64,000 bases of DNA, from NCBI GenBank assembly GCA_902492455.1, contig CABULH010000012.1, positions 1 through 64,000 of the forward strand. The letters run 5' to 3'. The notes beneath the pieces were generated by a model. The model saw only the letters and a list, made by a program, of their open reading frames with translations. It had not been told where the DNA came from and did not search any database. A program made the translations under genes and the position numbers. Source of the DNA: an uncultured Oscillospiraceae bacterium (lineage in GTDB: Bacteria > Bacillota > Clostridia > Oscillospirales > Acutalibacteraceae). The first letter of the stretch is position 1, and every line of letters begins with the position of its first letter. Below, in pieces: positions 59,910 through 64,000 of the stretch.

Positions 59910-60494
59910 ATGAATCTTCCCAATAAACTCACGGTGGTGCGCATTATACTGGCGCCCCTTTTTCTGCTGCTGATGATGGTGGAGTTCCCCTTCCATTATC
60001 TCATTTCCGGGCTGGTCTTCGGCGCTGCGGCGCTGACCGATATGTTTGACGGCAAAATCGCCCGCAGCCGGGGACTCATCACCAATTTGGGCAAATTTCT
60101 GGACCCGCTGGCGGACAAGATGCTCACCACCGCCGCTTTCCTGGGCTTTATGGCCATCGGCAAGCTGGACGTGTGGGCGCTGATGCTGATTCTCACCCGG
60201 GAATTCATGGTCACCAGCGTGCGGCTGCTGGCCGCCAAGGACGGCACGGTGATCGCCGCAGGCTTTGCCGGCAAAGCAAAGACCGTGGCCCAGTTTGTCT
60301 CCATCCTCTATATGCTGGCGGCGCTGGAGGTCTCCAGCTGGCAGCATTCTATTCTGTCCTCCCTGGCTCTGCCGGATGCCTTTTTCACCGCGCTGCTTGC
60401 CATTGGCTACGGCCTGATTTGGGTGTCGGTGACGCTGACGGTGATCTCCGGCATTCAATATGTGTGGACCTACCGGAAGTATCTGACGGCCTGA
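59910..60494 (+). CDS. pgsA: CDP-diacylglycerol-glycerol-3-phosphate 3-phosphatidyltransferase
   Basis: A 194-residue membrane enzyme with the CDP-alcohol phosphotransferase motif TDMFDGKIARSRG...GKFLDPLADK (D-x2-DG-x2-AR-x8-G-x3-D-x3-D complete), starting MNLPNKLTVVRI. It makes phosphatidylglycerol phosphate in the inner leaflet. Five or six hydrophobic spans. It follows rimO by 39 bp. Confidence 0.95.
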   Translation: MNLPNKLTVVRIILAPLFLLLMMVEFPFHYLISGLVFGAAALTDMFDGKIARSRGLITNLGKFLDPLADKMLTTAAFLGFMAIGKLDVWALMLILTREFMVTSVRLLAAKDGTVIAAGFAGKAKTVAQFVSILYMLAALEVSSWQHSILSSLALPDAFFTALLAIGYGLIWVSVTLTVISGIQYVWTYRKYLTA

Positions 60495-60544
60495 CAAAGA
60501 GAAGCGAAAAAACAGTGGATTTTCCCGCTGAAATCGTATATAAT

Positions 60545-60855
60545 GGAAAGACATGGAGATAGGGGGATCCGCCTGCTGGGCGGATGCTCCCGGATGCGCA
60601 CGAAGGAGAAGTAGCCGTGCATCCGGCGCCCACAGAGAGAAAGCGCCCGGGCTGAAAGCGCTTTCGGCGGCCGACCGGTGAAATGCACCTTTCACGCAGG
60701 AGCGATCCTGCGTCGCACATGCGGGGAAAGCGGGCGGCGCCCGCCGAGTATCCGTATGCGGCCGCCGCCGTTACCGGCAACCTGAGTGACAAACAGGAGT
60801 GGAACCGCGGTTATCCGCCTCCGTCGCGCCCCCGGCGCGGCGGAGGTTTTTTCAT
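60545..60855 (+). promoter_or_regulatory. T-box leader, probably cysteine-responsive
   Basis: The T-box itself, GGAGTGGAACCGCGG, is at 60796-60810. Stem I features are GAAGGAGAAGTAG, AGAGAGAAA and GGCTGAAAGC, and the specifier region GTGAAATGCACC offers TGC (Cys) at 60684-60686. The terminator CCTCCG-T-CGCGCC / GGCGCG-G-CGGAGG plus TTTTTT lies at 60818-60853. A TATAAT at 60539-60544 is the likely -10. Uncharged tRNA-Cys should allow read-through into cysE-cysS. Confidence 0.9.
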
Positions 60856-60903
60856 GTCGCGGCAATCATTTGAAATATTCATCAGGAAAGGAGCGTAACC
60901 CGT

Positions 60904-61572
60904 ATGTTCGACCGCATCAAGGAGGACATCGCCACTGTGCGGGAACGGGATCCTGCCGCCCGCTCGGCGGTGGAAATTTTCTTTTTATACAACGGACTCA
61001 AGGCGGTGCGTTCCCACCGCCGGGCCAACTGGTGTTACCGGCACAATCTGAAATTCCTGGCCCGTTGGATCTCCCAGCGGTGCGTACGGCGCACCAACAT
61101 TGAAATTCATCCCGCCGCCAAAATCGGCCGCCGTTTCTTTATCGACCACGGCACCGGCGTAGTAATCGGTGAAACCACCGAAATCGGGGACGATTGCATC
61201 CTCTATCAGGGGGTAACGCTGGGCGGAACGGGGAAGGATAAGGGCAAGCGCCATCCCACCCTGGGCAACAACGTGATGGTGGGGGCGGGAGCCAAGGTAC
61301 TGGGCCCCATCAAAATCGGCAACAACGTCCGCATCGCGGCCGGCGCGGTGGTGCTGGATGAGATCCCCGACAACTGCACCGCCGTGGGCGTGCCCGCCCG
61401 AGTAGTACGGCGCAACGGCGCCAAAATCGTGGAGCTGGATCAGGTTCACATCCCCGATCCGGTGGCCCAGGAGCTCTGCCGCCTGGAATGCCGGATTGAC
61501 GAGCTGGAACGGGAGCTGCGTACTCGGCAGGCCGCGGATGTACAGGACCTGATAAGCAAAGAGGAACCGTAA
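60904..61572 (+). CDS. cysE: Serine O-acetyltransferase
   Basis: A 222-residue left-handed beta-helix acetyltransferase: hexapeptide repeats from IEIHPAAKIGRRFFIDHGTG onward with the catalytic His in DHGTG, then GVTLGGTGKDKGKRHPTLG. It makes O-acetylserine for cysteine synthesis. GGAAAGGAG precedes the ATG. Under the T-box together with cysS. Confidence 0.95.
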   Translation: MFDRIKEDIATVRERDPAARSAVEIFFLYNGLKAVRSHRRANWCYRHNLKFLARWISQRCVRRTNIEIHPAAKIGRRFFIDHGTGVVIGETTEIGDDCILYQGVTLGGTGKDKGKRHPTLGNNVMVGAGAKVLGPIKIGNNVRIAAGAVVLDEIPDNCTAVGVPARVVRRNGAKIVELDQVHIPDPVAQELCRLECRIDELERELRTRQAADVQDLISKEEP

Positions 61573-61595
61573 TCAACAATTGGGAGGATACGCAT

Positions 61596-62984
61596 ATGAA
61601 GATCTATAACACCCTGACGAGACAGAAGGAAGAACTGGTGACCCTGGAGCCGGGCGTGGTGCGCATCTATGCCTGCGGCCCCACGGTGTACAACTTCATT
61701 CACATCGGCAACGCCCGGCCGCTGTGCGTCTTCGACGTGCTGCGCCGGTATCTGGAGTGGCGGGGCTGGCAGGTACGCTTTGTGCAGAACTTCACCGACA
61801 TCGATGACAAGATCATCCGCCGTGCCCTGGAAGAAAAGGTGGGCTACGAGGAAATCGCCGCCCGGTATATCCGGGAATTCTGGACCGACGCCAAGGGGCT
61901 GGGAGTCCGGGAGGCCACCGTGCATCCCAAGGCCACCGAAAACATGGATGAGATCATCGCCATCATCTCCGGATTGGTAGAAAAGGGATATGCGTATGCC
62001 GCCCCCAACGGGGACGTTTATTTCCGCACCCGGAAGGACCCGGATTACGGCAAACTGTCCCACCAGCCGGTGGACGACCTGGAATCCGGCGCCCGAATCG
62101 ACGTCAGTGAACAGAAGGAGGACCCGCTGGATTTCGCCCTGTGGAAGGCGGCCAAGCCCGGCGAGCCCTCCTGGCCCTCTCCCTGGAGCGAGGGCCGTCC
62201 CGGCTGGCACATCGAATGCTCCGCCATGGCCCGCCGGTATCTGGGGGAAACCATCGATATCCACTGCGGCGGCCAGGATCTGATCTTCCCACACCATGAA
62301 AACGAAATCGCCCAAAGCGAATGCTGCAACGGCGCGCCCTTCGCCCGCTACTGGATGCACAACGGCTACATCAATGTGGACAACAAAAAGATGTCCAAAT
62401 CCCTGAACAACTTCTTCACTGTGCGGGACGTAGCGGATCAATACGGTTATGAGCCCATCCGTTTCTTCTTGATCTCCTCCCAATACCGCAGCCCCATCAA
62501 CTACAACGCGGAGATTATCGAACAGGGGAAGGCGGCGCTGGACCGGCTGTATAACTGCCGGGAGGGTCTGGCCTTCGCCCTGAAAAATGCTGCCGGCGAA
62601 ACGGACGCCGCCTTTATCCAAAAGCTGGAAGACCGGCGGGAGCAGTTTATCAAAGCCATGGACGACGACCTCAACACCGCCGACGCCATCGCCGCCTTAT
62701 TTGAACTGGCGAAGGATATCAATGTCAAGGTGGCTTCCGGCATTTCTGCGGCGGACGGCGAGGCTGCCCGCACCCTCTTCGATGAGCTTGCCGGCGTGCT
62801 GGGACTGCTGTATGCCCGGAAGGAAGAGGACGGTGACGCCGAGGTGGAAGCCTTAATCGCCGCCCGTGCGGAAGCCAGGGCGCAGAAAAACTGGGCGGAG
62901 GCTGACCGCATCCGGGATCAGATCAAGGAATTGGGCATCGTGCTGGAGGATACCCCCCAGGGCGTGAAATGGCACCGGGCTTAA
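61596..62984 (+). CDS. cysS: Cysteine-tRNA ligase
   Basis: A 462-residue class I synthetase. The HIGH-type motif is FIHIGNARP with Cys of YACGPTVYN as zinc ligand, GWHIECSAM the next zinc region and KKMSKS the second signature. The C-terminal helical DALR-like domain is present. GGGAGG precedes the ATG. It follows cysE by 23 bp under T-box control. Confidence 0.97.
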   Translation: MKIYNTLTRQKEELVTLEPGVVRIYACGPTVYNFIHIGNARPLCVFDVLRRYLEWRGWQVRFVQNFTDIDDKIIRRALEEKVGYEEIAARYIREFWTDAKGLGVREATVHPKATENMDEIIAIISGLVEKGYAYAAPNGDVYFRTRKDPDYGKLSHQPVDDLESGARIDVSEQKEDPLDFALWKAAKPGEPSWPSPWSEGRPGWHIECSAMARRYLGETIDIHCGGQDLIFPHHENEIAQSECCNGAPFARYWMHNGYINVDNKKMSKSLNNFFTVRDVADQYGYEPIRFFLISSQYRSPINYNAEIIEQGKAALDRLYNCREGLAFALKNAAGETDAAFIQKLEDRREQFIKAMDDDLNTADAIAALFELAKDINVKVASGISAADGEAARTLFDELAGVLGLLYARKEEDGDAEVEALIAARAEARAQKNWAEADRIRDQIKELGIVLEDTPQGVKWHRA

Positions 62985-63005
62985 CCGGGAAAGGAGAGGG
63001 ATAGG

Positions 63006-63944
63006 ATGGCAATGCACAGAGGAATCGTGACCGTGACCCTGAACCCTTCCATCGACGTGACCCTTTGGCTGGACGGACTGGATCCCGACCGGGCCAACCG
63101 GGTGGAGGCGGAAGCCAGAGAAGCCGGCGGCAAGGGGATCAACGTCTCCCGGGTGGTGCGCAGCTTCGGGCTGGACAGCCTCTGTCTGGCGGTGGCGGGG
63201 GCGGACAACAGCCGGGAATTCGCCCGGTTTTTAGAGGACGCCGGACTGCGGTATGAGATGCTGCATGTGGAAGGGGCGGTGCGGGAGAACCTGACCCTGC
63301 GCACCGGCGACCAGACTGTCAAGCTCAACCGCCGCGGTCCTTCTATGACCACCATGATGATCGGCGCGCTGATGGCCCTGATCCGCAGCCATATCCATCC
63401 CGGAGACATTGTGGTCTTTGCCGGCAGTCTGCCGGAACACGTGGATGTCCAGGATTACGCCGAGCTGATTCTGGCGGTGAAAAACGCCGGCGCCCTGGTG
63501 GCTGTGGACAGCGACGCGCTGAAGCTGGAGGATTATAAGATGATCCGCCCCTGGCTGATAAAGCCCAACATCCATGAAGCCCGGCACATTCTGGAGATAA
63601 AGGACGACTCCCCGTTGGCGGTGGCGGAGGCTGCCCGGAAGCTGCGGGAAATCGGCGTGGAGAACGCCATGATTTCCATGGGGGGGAACGGCCTGCTCTG
63701 CGCCTCTGAGGAGGGGGTGGCCCACGCCGCAACGCCTCCGGTGGAGGTCAAATCCACCGTGGGAGCCGGAGACAGCGCCTTGGCGGGCTTTATCGTGGGT
63801 TTTGTCAAGGGCTGGAACCTCCAGGAATGCGTGCGGATGGCGGCCGCCTGCGGCACCGCCTCCGCTATGCAAGACGGCACCGCGGTGGCCTCCAAGGACA
63901 TCGCCGCATCCCTCTTGGACGGCGTACAGGTGAAGCTGCTGTGA
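63006..63944 (+). CDS. PfkB family hexose kinase (1-phosphofructokinase-like)
   Basis: A 312-residue ribokinase-fold enzyme. TLNPSIDVTLWLDGL opens it like FruK/LacC enzymes, the substrate motif is AGGKGINVSRV and the catalytic motif is VGAGDSALAGFIVGF. Phosphorylates a sugar phosphate such as fructose 1-phosphate or tagatose 6-phosphate. GGAAAGGAGAGG precedes the ATG, 21 bp after cysS, so it may be in the same transcript. The last bases of the window carry AAAAAGGAGGTGA, the ribosome binding site of a gene outside. Confidence 0.9.
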   Translation: MAMHRGIVTVTLNPSIDVTLWLDGLDPDRANRVEAEAREAGGKGINVSRVVRSFGLDSLCLAVAGADNSREFARFLEDAGLRYEMLHVEGAVRENLTLRTGDQTVKLNRRGPSMTTMMIGALMALIRSHIHPGDIVVFAGSLPEHVDVQDYAELILAVKNAGALVAVDSDALKLEDYKMIRPWLIKPNIHEARHILEIKDDSPLAVAEAARKLREIGVENAMISMGGNGLLCASEEGVAHAATPPVEVKSTVGAGDSALAGFIVGFVKGWNLQECVRMAAACGTASAMQDGTAVASKDIAASLLDGVQVKLL

Positions 63945-64000
63945 GAAAGGCTAATTCTTACATAGACATGGATACGCAACAAAAAGGAGGTGAACGGTAT

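Noticed and set aside
58362..60695. A 777-residue leftward open frame over rimO and pgsA.
   Set aside because: Antisense to two well-identified genes; His/Gln/Gly-rich artefact composition.

Overview
The window is Gram-positive Clostridia DNA, most like an Oscillospiraceae/Ruminococcaceae-type gut anaerobe (inference). Supporting features are the recA-Nudix-rluA and recX-rimO-pgsA neighbourhoods, a T-box leader before cysE-cysS, a glycyl radical enzyme with its activase and a microcompartment shell protein, strong AGGAGG-type ribosome binding sites, and consensus TTGACA-17-TATAAT promoters. The core is GC-rich. The left 30.8 kb is a mosaic of mobile DNA with clearly AT-rich patches.

Left mobile region (1-9.1 kb). 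A leftward metal operon (ZIP transporter, HMA metallochaperone, AraC regulator, two very small proteins) runs off the left edge. It is followed by a rightward Tn4451-like mobilizable element: a sigma-70-like regulator, RepA-like ATPase, candidate oriT hairpins, MobC-like protein, relaxase with a second gene overprinted inside it, and a TnpX-like large serine recombinase. It ends against the 3' half of a tRNA-Ser(CGA) gene.

Inserted island (9.09-30.81 kb). This carries, in order: an unknown protein, DUF5131, two DUF4143 ATPases, a frameshifted phosphoesterase, YwbE, a membrane protein/DUF4268 pair, an XRE-controlled unknown operon with an amber-interrupted gene, and a second RepA/MobC set without a relaxase. 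Then come a tyrosine integrase with two HTH proteins, an IS256-type element killed by two amber codons, an AT-rich two-gene Dam methylase plus nuclease/DGQHR module, and a dead serine recombinase. The island ends in a complete tRNA-Ser(CGA) and two further tRNA-Ser 5' halves. The outermost 5' half keeps a perfect promoter, and its anticodon stem pairs exactly with the 3' half at 9.03 kb. I read this as one host tRNA-Ser(CGA) gene split by about 21.7 kb of repeatedly inserted DNA, with a replacement tRNA supplied by the insert. An IS481-type element with 25-bp flanking direct repeats sits just upstream of the tRNA promoter.

Core chromosome (32-64 kb). Genes include an FAD oxidoreductase, trmL, manA, a GT8 glycosyltransferase and a flavin reductase. 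A consensus promoter, cobalamin riboswitch and terminator precede a diol/glycerol-dehydratase-like glycyl radical enzyme, its activase and a EutS/PduU-like shell protein, with a PduL-like phosphotransacylase gene converging on them. Next are a DNA repair and redox block (uracil-DNA glycosylase, two flavoproteins, an APH-like kinase, recA with a possible LexA box, Nudix, RluA), a leftward RidA and TIGR03915/TIGR03916 pair, a CopZ-CopA-thioredoxin reductase-thioredoxin operon, recX-rimO-pgsA, T-box-cysE-cysS, and a PfkB sugar kinase. No CRISPR array or rRNA was seen.

All family names are from reading the translations by eye; no database search was run.
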